From Schizochytrium sp. CCTCC M209059 (taxonomy: Eukaryota; Sar; Bigyra; Thraustochytrida; Thraustochytriidae), in assembly GCA_000818945.1 (NCBI GenBank), contig KN805380.1:327112-391111 (forward strand): 64,000 nucleotides of DNA. Direction: 5' to 3'. The position numbers and the translations under genes are program-made. Positions 38,761 through 48,614 of this stretch are shown one piece after another. Within the stretch, counting starts at the first letter, position 1; every line of letters begins with the position of its first letter. The notes beneath the pieces were generated by a model. The model did not search any database, was not told where the DNA came from, and saw only the letters and a program-made list of their open reading frames with translations.

Positions 38761-39409
38761 CGTCGTTTCGCCCGACCGACCGACCGACCAACGCCGCGGA
38801 TTGCTCCTGGCGCGCGTGCACTCGCGTGCTTTGCAGACAGATTCGTGCGGGTTTTGTAGATGCCCGCCAGGCGAGCTGACGGACGTCTCGCTACCCGACG
38901 GCCGGGCCTTTCTAGCGAGCCAACAAGTCGCGCCTTGCGACTCGTGCGCGCGCACGTCACGGAGGCCACGTGGATTCGGTTTTGCTCTTTTTTCTTTTTA
39001 CATTTTCCTTTCTTTTTTTTCTTTCCTTCTAGTTTTTTTTTGAGGCAACTTGGCAAAGAAAGCAACAGGAGAGAGTGAGAGATATAAAAGAGAAAAAAAA
39101 AGACGTTGTGTGTGTATAAAAACCAACCAACAAACAAGAGGTTGGACGTAAGGCTTGACGTAGGTCTCGTTCAAACTATGAGACTAGCGAGTAGGCAAGC
39201 AAGCAATCAAGCAAGCAAGCAAGATAGCAAGTAAAAGCGACCTTCTCTCTTACGGATATCTCTCTTTTCATGTGACAAGATGGGCTTGTCTCTTTGTGCT
39301 CGAGACATTTACGAAATACATACTTGGGCCTATGGTAATGTAAGTTATACGTCCGGATTTTGGAGATAGGCCCTTTTTTGAAGAACGTTGCAAAAATGTA
39401 CACGAAATA
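38761..39409. other. Intergenic region, no gene seen
   Basis: Leader of the ArfGAP gene, a T-rich tract at about 38985-39045, a short AGAGA/AAAAA stretch near 39075-39105 and a CAAG-rich run at about 39190-39235. No coding signal. Confidence 0.45.
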
Positions 39410-39690
39410 AGCACGACGTGGGAATCGAGAGCTAGGCCTGTCCAAAATTAATCGACCTTGCATAAGCACGACGTGGGTTAACGTTCAATTTCAGAAGAAG
39501 AGACGTGTGGGCAACGAGAGCTTGGCCTATCCAAAATGAATCGATCTCGCATAAGCACGGCGTGAGTTGATATTCAATTTCAGAAAAAGGAACGTGTGCG
39601 CAACGAGAGCTTGGCCCATCCAAAATGAATCGATCTCGCATAAGCACAACGTGAGTTGATATTCAATTTCAGAAGAGAAGGGACGTGCTC
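39410..39690. repeat. Degenerate 89-bp tandem repeat, about three copies
   Basis: Units share ATAAGCAC-ACGTG, then TTCAATTTCAGAA, then GAGAGCTTGGCCTATCCAAAAT. The GCAC landmark falls at 39411, 39466, 39555 and 39644, so the last units are 89 bp apart while the first is shortened. Each unit contains an imperfect version of the AGGCCT motif. The array reaches the 3' end of the MESD-like gene. Confidence 0.85.
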
Positions 39691-40348
39691 ACAGCTCAGT
39701 CTTTACTTGGTTGGACGAAGAGCTCTTGCTGTTCCGATGACGGCGACGACGCCGGCGACGACGAGTGGGAGCTTGTGCTGCGTGTGCTGTGTAATCGGCG
39801 GCCGCGGGATGCGATGCAGTCTCGGGAATCATTCCATTCGCCAGTCCATCTTGCCAATGCACATTGTCTACCTCGGGCTGGTCACTAATGAGATCATATA
39901 TTCCAGTCGCAACCCAGCCCTTTTGCAGCGTGACGACGAGCTTTCCTGGTTCAAGCTTGTAGACGCTAACATCCACCCCACCGGTTTTGGCCAGACGTTT
40001 GAGACGGTCCCCGAACCCAATAGTCTCCTGCTCATCAAGTTTACCGCGGAGTTGGACGAACATCATCGTCGCGCCGAGACTACCCTGGCTCTCCTTGCGC
40101 TCGATTTCGGCGTACAAGGCCTGGCCCTCCGTCTCTAGCTCGGCGGCCTCGTCGTCGACCTCGAGTTGTCGCTCCAGCCTGTCCCAATCCTGGTCCGTGA
40201 GATCCTGCCAGCGCTTGCCTGGCGCCAGCGCCGTTGCGCTTGCCGCAAGCAGATAGAGGCAGACGCAGCAAGCGAGCGCACACGCTGCTGCGCGGCTCGC
40301 AAAGGACCGGCTGCCACCGCCCAAGGCGCGCTTCGAAGGCGCGCCCAT
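39689..40348 (-). CDS. MESD-like ER chaperone ending in KTEL
   Basis: 219 residues. A basic head and a hydrophobic segment (about 20-42) form a signal peptide or anchor. The core fits the MESD family (mesoderm development; folds LDL-receptor-type beta-propellers in animals): a WQDLTDQDWDRLERQLEVDD segment near 46-65, TMMFVQLRG near 93, and an E-V-D-N-V-H-W-Q-D-G strand. After it comes a run of eight or so Arg and a Ser-rich linker. The protein ends in KTEL, an ER-retrieval signal of the KDEL type, matching the REDL end of animal MESD. The client in this organism is unknown. A TAGGCCTA palindrome lies 96 bp upstream of the start. Confidence 0.85.
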   Translation of the reverse strand: MGAPSKRALGGGSRSFASRAAACALACCVCLYLLAASATALAPGKRWQDLTDQDWDRLERQLEVDDEAAELETEGQALYAEIERKESQGSLGATMMFVQLRGKLDEQETIGFGDRLKRLAKTGGVDVSVYKLEPGKLVVTLQKGWVATGIYDLISDQPEVDNVHWQDGLANGMIPETASHPAAADYTAHAAQAPTRRRRRRRRHRNSKSSSSNQVKTEL

Positions 40349-41150
40349 GCTCGTGATAAAATCCCCAAAACGAGAACTTGGGTTATGCCAAGTGATGAAG
40401 GGGAGAACGAAAACAACAGCGAGTGTCGACTTTCCGAGTAGCCTAGGCCTATAGTAGTGTTTGTCGACGTCAGGCGAGAAGGTAAAACCCCAACTAGGTA
40501 TATATAGCCACTCGGAGCATGGAAAAGTGTTCAGTCAGTAGCCTTTTGACATTGCGGAGAGTTGATGTCTTCTACAAGCGTCTCGCGGCCGAGAATAATA
40601 CAGAATAATAGGGTTATTTTGCAGGTTATTAAGTTGGCCACTCCGTAGGATCTGACGCTCTTCAAACTGCACGGAAACCAGTACGGCGTGTTGATTTTGC
40701 CTCCGTGACGCGCGCCATTAGCCACCGGACACGTCCATACTACATAACCTCAAGACGTACGTAAAAAAACACCCACAATGCATTAGGGTAATAAAGCCTT
40801 TAAAACGGCCCACCGTTAAAATGGGCCGCCTTGGGCGGTGTGGCTTTGGACTAGGAGTCAACTAAGCCGCACTAGAATTGAAAGATGCTGTCTTCGAAAT
40901 GGACCAGCGGTGGTTAGGCCTAGACGCCGGTGGTTACGTTGTGGTTAGCCTGCATTGCCGCAACTACGCGCGGCGCCATGTCGATGCCGACGACCCTGAG
41001 CAGCTTCCTCGGCGCCACGCCGCCGCTGCCGAGACAGGCTGCCGTTGACAATGCCCTCCAGTAGAACGACGAAACAGCTTGCAGAAGTCGTCGCAGCGTC
41101 GACGCCGGAGGCGCTCTTGCCCGAAGTGCATGGTTTCAAGCTGACGTGCA
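40349..41150. other. Intergenic region flanking a transposon remnant
   Basis: About 800 bp. TAGGCCTA occurs at 40444 and 40915. A small hairpin (GGCCCA, loop, TGGGCC, then CCGCC-TTG-GGCGG) lies at about 40806-40842. No gene; the left limit of the transposon remnant is not visible. Confidence 0.45.
40444..40451. promoter_or_regulatory. TAGGCCTA palindrome upstream of MESD-like gene
   Basis: Exact palindrome 96 bp before the MESD-like start codon, the closest of all copies to a start. Regulatory role inferred from recurrence. Confidence 0.35.
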
Positions 41151-41171
41151 AGTGTTTGCAGGCTCTCTGAA

Positions 41172-42665
41172 GCCATACTGCAGACCAGCAGGCCAGGTTG
41201 GATGACGAGCACATCGACATGATCGCGAGGAGTATTTCGTCCGGCTCGACCAAGAAAGTCATGGTCCTCGACACGCAGTTCGTTGCGTGGTGGACGGAGT
41301 GGACTCTCGATAAAGATTGCGCGCGGGGTGCGCCTGGCAGTGGTGGAAATCTCGCATCGCAGCTCGCGGGCCAAGAGATCTTGTGGATTCCGTGCCATAC
41401 GGCCGGCAACCTGGACTTGCATGTTCGTCTTCCTTCACGAGCGCCGGTTCGAGTTCTTTGATCCGCTCGGTAGGCCGCCAGGCATTCTTGATGCCGTTTG
41501 CCGTCACATCATCCATAGCATTTCTCGCTATGGGGACTTCATCGACACATCCTCATGGCCGTGCATGCAAGTGACGACGACTCAGGTTCAACAGGACAGC
41601 TACAACTGCGGACTTTGGATCCTTGGGGCCCTGGACGTGGTTAGTGAGGGGTCACGACCAGCAGCTTCGTGGAGATACCGCCGTTCGCCATCACTTGGCT
41701 TCGTCAGAAGTATTTCCTCATGCTCTCGCTGTTGTTGGCGCAGGCAAGAGACCGCTCTCCGCGCGGAAGCGCGTTGGAAGAGCCACTCTGCTCCGCAAAT
41801 CACGAACAACATCAACAACATCAACAACAACAACATCGAATTGAACATCAACCTGCCTTCTGGCAGCCCTGTCGATCTCGCACACGCCGAGCAGGTTGGA
41901 CGGAGGATCCTGGACGTGCTCTTCAGACAGGTCGGCGGAGCGACGTTTGTACCGCCAAGCGACAGCAGGGTCGCACGGCGCATCGCAGCTGGGATGCCAA
42001 GGGTGGTCAACACAAGCGCGCACATTAAGTTTCTCGAGCAGCGCGAACAAGACCGGGTTACGCAGCGCGAAACCGACGCGCAGAAGAAGCGAGTGCAGTT
42101 CGTTGAGGAGGAGGATGTTGAGTTTCACTTGATCCAGCTCGCAGCCGAGTCGCCAGATGTCTTCTGTTATAATCGAGGCGAAAGGATGACCAAGCAGGTC
42201 CTCGCCAAATCTCTCGAGCTGCGGGGTGATCGGGTAAGCCCGGCGATGTCAAGGTCCGCCCTACTCGAACGCATTCGCGTTCTGAAGACCAATCGACCTG
42301 GCACCTTGTCTCCTACGACAACCTCTGCTGCATCGATCTCTCACTCCAGTTCTTCGATGGCCGCAAGTTCTGCTGCATCACCTGCTCCAGATCCAACCGG
42401 GGCCTCCACTCCGCAGAACGAAGTCCTCTCGGCAGACGACGAAGCTCTCATCATCAAGGCGTTGGCCGCGAAAGCAGCTTCTTGCACCGAGTTCGGGTTT
42501 ACCCACTCGCGCAAGAAGGTCACACGACGAGACCTTTTGCAGTACCTCAAGGTCGAAGGCTTGCGTGCTCCGTGGCATGATCCTCGCGAGAATCTCATGC
42601 GAATCGTTTTTGGTCACATACGGAGCACCTCCAGCGCTCCTGCGCCGCCGCCGATGCCCTCGTAG
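41172..42665 (+). pseudogene. Decayed transposon-type gene with Ulp1 (C48) cysteine protease domain
   Basis: Coding resemblance starts near 41172. The frame reading LDDEHIDMIARSIS and ILWIPCHTAGN (to about 41411) is the N-terminal half of a Ulp1/SUMO-protease fold. It jumps to another frame at WTCMFVFLHERRFEFFDPLG and QQDSYNCGLWILGALD, which carry the catalytic Asp, Gln and Cys. The break at 41411 falls exactly on the expected His-Trp: two bases of the His codon are missing. A further shift is needed near 41640-41670, where the C-terminal end of the domain continues as EIPPFAITWLRQKYF. The long 3' frame (to 42665) has an Asn-rich linker, a charged coiled coil and two SAP-like helices (MTKQVLAKSLELRGD; TRRDLLQYLKVEGL). 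Ulp1 domains are common passengers in large DNA transposons such as MULEs. No terminal repeats were found. Confidence 0.72.
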
Positions 42666-43070
42666 GGCATCCCAACGAGCGCGTGGCGCTGCTGACGTCC
42701 GCCAGTGGCGACAACTGCATTTTCATCCCCAAAACGATGCAAATGTGCACGCCCCATATAAACAAAATAGACAAATATCCGTTGAGTACCTAACTCGCTA
42801 AATACCCCCTTACCAATACCCCCCGTCGAAATTTAAGCGCAGCAGCCCCGCGGGGGGCCTCGAACGCTCAACTTTGAACTACTCTCGCTCCCCCAAAACT
42901 CGGCCAAAACCTTTACTGCAAATTTTGTGCAGTCCGCCGTGGCACGGGCCTGTCCTGTGTCCCGCTCCGATGCTCGCGCGTGGACTTGCTGAAGAAATTT
43001 TCTGAACATTACGAAACCGGGTCCAATGCGAAGGTTTTACCCTACACTACCTACAGAAAGATAGATAGAT

Positions 43071-43125
<55 letters not shown>

Positions 43126-43599
43126 AAAATTGTGGATTCGTGCTCCCAAATCATGGTTCGATTTTCGCTTGCTCGCTTGCTCGCTTGTGCTCGCGTACTA
43201 CGATGTGCAGGTTGGAACAAAATCGATTTCATCGTATTTGCTGCAAAGAGTGCGCTCGCAAAAAGAAATGAAAGAAGAAAAAGTTATAAATAAATGCCAG
43301 AACAGCCGGCACAACTCAGAAATGCAACGAGCTCAAATCCGGCTAGGTCCTAGGCCTACTACAAGTAATTGACAAATTTGATAACAGATTAAAAAACAAC
43401 AGAAAGGTCCAATCCGCAGGAAGAAGAATGGAGGGAGGGCCCACGATCGATCGCGCCAGGGTAGTATATGTTCACATGAGCAAGAGCGAGCGAGCGAGCG
43501 AGCAAAAGGCGAGATGGCGATCGCAGAGCAAAGGCAGAGCAAAGGCAGAAGCAAGGGCAGAGCAGAGACAGTACGTCGAGGCATCGCAAAGCAGAGCGT
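42666..43599. other. Intergenic region with GATA/GAAA microsatellite
   Basis: Contains a C-rich stretch (CCCCTTACCAATACCCCC, about 42806-42825), an (AGAT)n-(GAAA)n tract at about 43056-43128 and a TAGGCCTA at 43351. No gene seen. Confidence 0.5.
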
Positions 43600-43888
43600 C
43601 TATGAAAAGTTGCGAGAGATGCGGATGCGAACGCGAAAGGCTCTTGCGCGATCACGAAGGGCCTGGTCCAGAGCGCCGACGGCGGAGGGTCTGTGCTGGC
43701 GACGCTTCGGTGGCTCTGGGCGTGATTCAGATGCATTACTCTTGCGCGACGCGTAGGCTGATTCCTCCTCGGACTCTTCCATTTCGGCCTCTTCCCTTGC
43801 TGGACGCGTGAACGAGGAAGACTTGCGAGAGCGCCCACTGAAGCGCGTCAGCCAGGTGAAGCGCGAGGAGGCCCGGCCTGTGCGCGTG

Positions 43889-43952
<64 letters not shown>

Positions 43953-44595
43953 CGTCGTCCTCGTTGTCAGTTTGAGAGCTCTCGGCATCCAGTGCGGAAG
44001 ACTCTTCGGAATCGCGATGGAGGGGATTCTCGCTTTCGATACTAAAATGCTCCTTGCGCCTGTCGCGGCGCCGTGACAGCAAACGAGGTGCCATGGCGAA
44101 ATTTCCCGAGAGAATACGCGAGGGAGCGCTTTGGTCCGAGCCCGAACGCATGGGGCGACCCGAGTGTCGCGACGGACTGAACGCCCTGCGAACGATGTCG
44201 TCTTCGTAGTCGCTATGATAATGAAAGCCGGTCACCTCCGCGTCCTCATCGAGCGCCGCGAGCACGTCTGGAGCGCTGGACCAAGGTCGCGCGCCCCTCA
44301 TTTTGAAGCGCGCAAGCAGCCTGTCTGCGACCTCGTCGCTCTCGTGCGACATGACCTCGTCATCGTAAAACTGGCCCCTCTGGTTCGCGGGGAGCGCGCG
44401 CTCGATCTCGCTCGAGTCCGGCCTCGTCCGCGCCGGCCCGAAGACGTCCTCGAAGCTCGTGACCACGGGCGGCGTCTTCCACGAGGCCTCCCGCACCGAC
44501 GTCCTGTCGGGCGCTTCCTCCTCGCCGCTCTCCTCGCCGCCGTTGCCGCCCCTGCCGCCGCGCAGCTGGCCCAGCGACGCGAGCCTCCTCAGCAT
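43600..44595 (-). CDS. Unrecognised Ser/Arg-rich protein with polyglutamine tract
   Basis: 331 residues, hydrophilic throughout and probably disordered. An acidic N-terminal third (FEDVFGPARTRPDSSEIE, then a Phe/Tyr/His segment GFHYHSDYEDD) is followed by Ser/Arg patches, a DNEDDD acidic run, an uninterrupted polyQ of about 20 residues encoded by pure CAG, and a basic Ser/Arg tail. No domain is recognised. The uninterrupted CAG run implies length instability. The upstream gap of N and low complexity could hide a first exon. It could be a real regulatory or scaffold protein; no function is offered. Confidence 0.5.
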
Positions 44596-44799
44596 GGCGC
44601 CTCCTCCCGACCTGGCCGCCCCGTCGATCGCCGCCGACCGCGCCCGACCGGTCGACCAATCGATCGATCGCGGTCTGCCTCGCGCCGCGCTCGCCGCCCG
44701 TCTCTTTGTCTCTCTGCCTGTCTCTCTGTTCGCGCTGCTCGCGGCCGCTCGGATTTGTCTTCCTTGCTTGCTTCAACTTGCTGCCTGCCTCGGCACGTG

Positions 44800-44867
44800 N
44801 NNNNNNNNNNNNNNNNNNNNNNNNNNNNNNNNNNNNNNNNNNNNNNNNNNNNNNNNNNNNNNNNNNN
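44800..44867. other. Assembly gap (68 N)
   Basis: Run of 68 undetermined bases directly followed by (AGA)n, so the gap is most likely the rest of that microsatellite. Confidence 0.99.
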
Positions 44868-45816
44868 AGAAGAAGAAGAAGAAGAAGAAGGAGAGGGAGA
44901 AATCAAGCCGGGCTTGGAGGCGCACGCAAACTCTTGTGCGTCTCGGTCGGTTAGCCCCGTGCGGAAACGTGGGCGTGTGCCCGTCCAGGCGGCTGGGGAG
45001 GTAGGTAGGGTGAGCTGAGGCGCGTGAGGTTGCGGCAAGGCAAGGGAAATCACGCCTGTGTGTTTTGGCAGGGGAAGGAGGGTGTGCGTGTCGGCTACGC
45101 CACACCTCGCCATATGGTGAGGTACTACTCCCAGGCTGCATCTCGAATGTGAAGAGCGAGCAGCATTTTGGCCTCGAGGCGGTTGCGATCTTCGTCATTG
45201 GGTAGTACTGGTCGTGGAGTGAGGCCGCTCTGTTCGTGACGAGGACAAGCCAAGAGGCAATAGGAACAACGGCAAAGAATCAAAGCTTGCCTTCTTTGTA
45301 TCGTAAAAGATGAGATTGTCCGCTCGCAATCATAACATTGAGAGCCTTGCCTGTCTTGCTGAGCCTAACCTTGACAGCTGCAATTGTAGACGTACGTAAC
45401 CCTAAGATTTCTTCGAGTATTGTGATTTGACCACACTACGTATATACGTACGTACGTAAATGAACGAGAGCTTGCTTAAAAAAAGATGGGACGTCTATCG
45501 AGAAGACTTCTGACAATCAATCTATGTCTCTGCGACAGTTTCGACGCTATTATCCGAAGATTACTTTTGCTTTATTTGATCTTTGCCCTTGTTCGTTCTT
45601 ATGCTATTCTCGCGCGAATTCCCAGGTCATTCAGAAAAGGTCGCTCGCCATTGATGACACCACCTGACAGTGCTGGTATATACATACATCATGCTATCAG
45701 ACAAGGCTAAGGCCTAGGCCAATTTTGCGCGATGCGCAACGCTCGAGAGAGCTTCTCGCCCCCTTTCGCCCGAAACCTCCTCTGGAAAAGGGTTGCTCAC
45801 ACTTTGTGCGGCTTTC

Positions 45817-45824
45817 TAGGCCTA
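45817..45824. promoter_or_regulatory. TAGGCCTA palindrome upstream of the RGS gene
   Basis: Exact palindrome about 300 bp before the RGS-domain start, next to a CACGTG E-box-like hexamer variant (GGCACGTGCACG). Role inferred. Confidence 0.3.
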
Positions 45825-46126
45825 GGGCACGTGCACGAGACTGATGAGACTGGCTGCACGTGCTCGCCGAGTCCAGTTCGCTAGGTAACGCGCGAGCGAG
45901 TGATTGACAGCGAGTGAGTGGCGTCTGGCTCTCGCCCTCGTGCTCGCGCTCGGCTCGCGCTCGTCTTTGTGCGGCAGCAGCCTCCGACGGCGGCAGAGAG
46001 TTAGCGGCCAGCAGGAGTGAGCAACTTTGTTGACTACAGTAGCTGATCTCGGGCTGCGTCAGCTGCGAACGGACGACGAGCGAGCGCGCTGCGCGACCGC
46101 TTCGTCCGCCGTGGGTGTCGAGACAG

Positions 46127-48007
46127 ATGGCGAGCGCAGTGGAGGTCCTGCTCCAGGGATGGGTGGAACGCGCGAGCGCAGACTTTGCTGTGGCAGACGC
46201 AGCAGCGCTCGAAAACGATGTGCTAGGCCCGAAAAAGGCGCAGTACTTTACCTTTGTGCGCGTTGGCGAGGGCGATAAAAGCTCCTTCAGCCTGCGCTTT
46301 TACGGCGCACAACCCGGGTCAAACGAGAACGTCCTGTGCGCATCCGTCGCAGCAGTTCTTGCTCGTACTCCGGCGGGGAGTCGCGCTAAGCTCGTGGCCA
46401 ATGTAGATTTGAGTAAACAAACGCAAGTCACAAGCTCTGGAGAAAGACTCACGATTTCGACCTTGGAACGTACCATGGTCCTCACCGACGACCCAAAGAA
46501 CGAGCCGGTAACAATGCTCCTGTATGAGTATCTTCTTCAGACCATGACCGATATCTCGTCACGGTCCACACTGGCATCACGCGTAACAAAGCGGCTGTCC
46601 AGACCCAACAGCTCACGACGGGGCCCAAGGGCCGTGGGGTCACAGCTTACTCCGCCATCAGGCCGTCGAGTGACGCTGCGAAAGAACAAGATGCAGGAGC
46701 GCACGCGCGATATTCGCACACTGGCGGACATCCTCGGCTCGTCCGAGCTTCGTGCAGAGTTCAAGGCCTTCCTCAAGTATGCTTTTGCGGAGGAGAATCT
46801 TGAATTCGTAGAGGCCGTCGAAGACTTCTCACGTGTACAGGATCAGGATGAGCGGAATCAAAAGTTTGCGGCCATTGTCGAGGAGTTCGTCAAGGAGTCC
46901 TCGCCTCGACAAGTCAATCTGCCATCCTTTATGAGCCGTATGATTGTGGATTCGCTTGCCGATCTCGAAGAAACGGGCACGCCAGTTCCGCCTGATGTCT
47001 TTGCGCACTCTCTACGTGAGATTGAGTCCCTCATGTTTCGTAACTTCTTCTCGACATTCGTGACGCAGGTCGAGCAGCGTGCTCGCCGCGCCGCGCAGGC
47101 GCAGGAAATGGCCGGATCCTTTTTCAGCATCTGGACTCATGCGGGCCTTACCGGCTATAACAAGCTCATGGTCGACTTCAAGCCGCGCATCAGTCAGATT
47201 GCTAGCGTTCTTGGTTTTCTCACGGAGCTCCAAGGTACCTCGGAACGATACGCATCACAACTGCAAAAACTTGCTGGGCGCTACGCAAGCATGCAACAAA
47301 CAAGTCCCTTTGCCGATTCCTTGGCGGACAATGGAGGGCCTGCCGAGGGCACGCTCGATCGGGCAGTCTTTCAACTCTTCGCTATGGTGCACAAACGTGA
47401 AATGCTCGTGAGAGAAGAAGCACATGGCCTCGAACTCTACGGCATTGCACCGCTTCGTGAACTGCGGGCGACCGTCTCGACCTCGGTGCAAAGCATCTTC
47501 GATGACCATCTGCCCACAGTGCAACGCATGGTCGATTCTCGCGCCAAGTTGCAGAACGCAATTCAAGAGGAAGCCGCCGCCTTTAATCGTGCCGAGGCGG
47601 TGCGCGGCGAAGTGAAAAACGGCAAACCGACCAAGCGCCAGCAAGCTCAGCTGAAAAAGCTCGATTCAGAATGCGAGCAGCTCGTTGCGACCCGTGAGGC
47701 GTGCGAACTCGAGGTTTCTGGTATCGAGGATGTCAGCGGAGAAGCAATGATGGGTGCGTTCGACATGCTCGAATCGCTCGAGCTTCATCGTCTCGACACC
47801 ATGCGAGACACTCTCACCCAGATCGTTCTTGCCGATCGGTCCAGCACCGAGCGTCGCGGTCTCATGGTTCAAAGTCTCTTGTTCGATTGTGTCGAAATGA
47901 ACCCCGTCAAGGAACTGGTGTCGCATGCCCGAGCCATCCGCGAGAGGTCCGAAGGTTCTTCTTTGCCTCTATCCGAGGTCGTCGCGACCCTCGCGGCCAC
48001 CTCATGA
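46127..48007 (+). CDS. RGS-domain protein with C-terminal BAR-like coiled coil
   Basis: 626 residues from the ATG at 46127. Residues 1-140 look like a PH-type beta fold. Residues about 197-312 are a recognisable RGS domain (DILGSSELRAEFKAFLKYAF, then EENLEFVEAVEDF), the module that speeds GTP hydrolysis on G-alpha subunits. Residues about 330-620 are long helices with the periodicity of an F-BAR or sorting-nexin-type BAR domain: IWTHAGLTGYNKLMVDFKP, FQLFAMVHKREMLVREE. PH plus RGS plus BAR would tie G-protein shut-off to curved membranes. It resembles sorting nexins with RGS domains (SNX13/14/25), but no PX domain is seen. The RGS call is firm; the flanking domains are inferred from pattern. 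Confidence 0.82.
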   Translation: MASAVEVLLQGWVERASADFAVADAAALENDVLGPKKAQYFTFVRVGEGDKSSFSLRFYGAQPGSNENVLCASVAAVLARTPAGSRAKLVANVDLSKQTQVTSSGERLTISTLERTMVLTDDPKNEPVTMLLYEYLLQTMTDISSRSTLASRVTKRLSRPNSSRRGPRAVGSQLTPPSGRRVTLRKNKMQERTRDIRTLADILGSSELRAEFKAFLKYAFAEENLEFVEAVEDFSRVQDQDERNQKFAAIVEEFVKESSPRQVNLPSFMSRMIVDSLADLEETGTPVPPDVFAHSLREIESLMFRNFFSTFVTQVEQRARRAAQAQEMAGSFFSIWTHAGLTGYNKLMVDFKPRISQIASVLGFLTELQGTSERYASQLQKLAGRYASMQQTSPFADSLADNGGPAEGTLDRAVFQLFAMVHKREMLVREEAHGLELYGIAPLRELRATVSTSVQSIFDDHLPTVQRMVDSRAKLQNAIQEEAAAFNRAEAVRGEVKNGKPTKRQQAQLKKLDSECEQLVATREACELEVSGIEDVSGEAMMGAFDMLESLELHRLDTMRDTLTQIVLADRSSTERRGLMVQSLLFDCVEMNPVKELVSHARAIRERSEGSSLPLSEVVATLAATS

Positions 48008-48244
48008 TAGTGTTTGAAGTCTGTCATTGTTGTTCTAGTTGTTGTCATTCTTGTTCCACGCATTCTTGTTGTGCCAGGGGCACTGCTGTGCTCACTTTCA
48101 AAGTTGAATGAGATAGATGATGACCACTTTCCGCTCAACATTGCACGGGCCACGCCATTGTTTGTGTACATCTTCCATTCCAATCCGCCTCGATCCTCTC
48201 CATGGCCGGCTTTGTTGTTGTTGTTGTTGTTGTTGTGGTTGTGG

Positions 48245-48321
<77 letters not shown>

Positions 48322-48614
48322 GGCTGTTGCTTTGTGCATGGCCCGCCGGAGTGCATGTCCCTCTTCCATTCTCCGGCAGAAACACCACTCGATGATGGGG
48401 ACCAATAAATAAATTGCAAATCGATAACACGCAGAACCAGTCGGCAGGAGCTCGCCTGCGCGCGCGCGCGGGGGGCTCGACGTGGGCGCGGCCCGGCACG
48501 GCCTAGCGCGGGTCGATTCGGCGCGGCGCGGCGTGAGCCGACGACGTAGCGCGGCGCTTTCCAGGCGCAAGCGGTCCGTGGCGAAAGAGGCGGAGAGAGA
48601 AAAGAGGAGCAACC
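48008..48614. other. Intergenic region dominated by (GTT)n
   Basis: 3' flank of the RGS gene, a long (GTT)n array, then a GC-rich leader of the Myb gene with CGCGCGCG and GGCGCGGCGCGG stretches. Long frames here are products of the triplet array. Confidence 0.6.
48211..48322. repeat. (GTT)n microsatellite, about 37 triplets
   Basis: Nearly pure GTT triplets with two GGTTGTGG interruptions near 48236-48244. It yields polyQ, polyN or polyT frames on the other strand that are not genes. Confidence 0.97.

Larger units (their letters stand above)
44596..46126. other. Long intergenic region with an assembly gap
   Basis: About 1.5 kb with a 68-base N gap (44800-44867) followed at once by an (AGA)n run. 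TAGGCCTA lies at 45817, with a related AAGGCCTAGGCC at about 45709. Short ACGTACGT-type palindromes occur near 45440-45460. No gene seen. Confidence 0.5.

Noticed and set aside
38761..38955. 65-residue N-terminal extension of the ArfGAP
   Set aside because: The ArfGAP domain starts right after the ATG at 38760; the extension has no family resemblance.
40945..41422. Minus-strand frames of about 150 codons over the Ulp1 remnant
   Set aside because: They are antisense shadows of the Ulp1 coding DNA, with no family pattern.
45486..45710. 74-codon hydrophobic plus-strand frame
   Set aside because: Short, no homology pattern, in AT-richer intergenic DNA.
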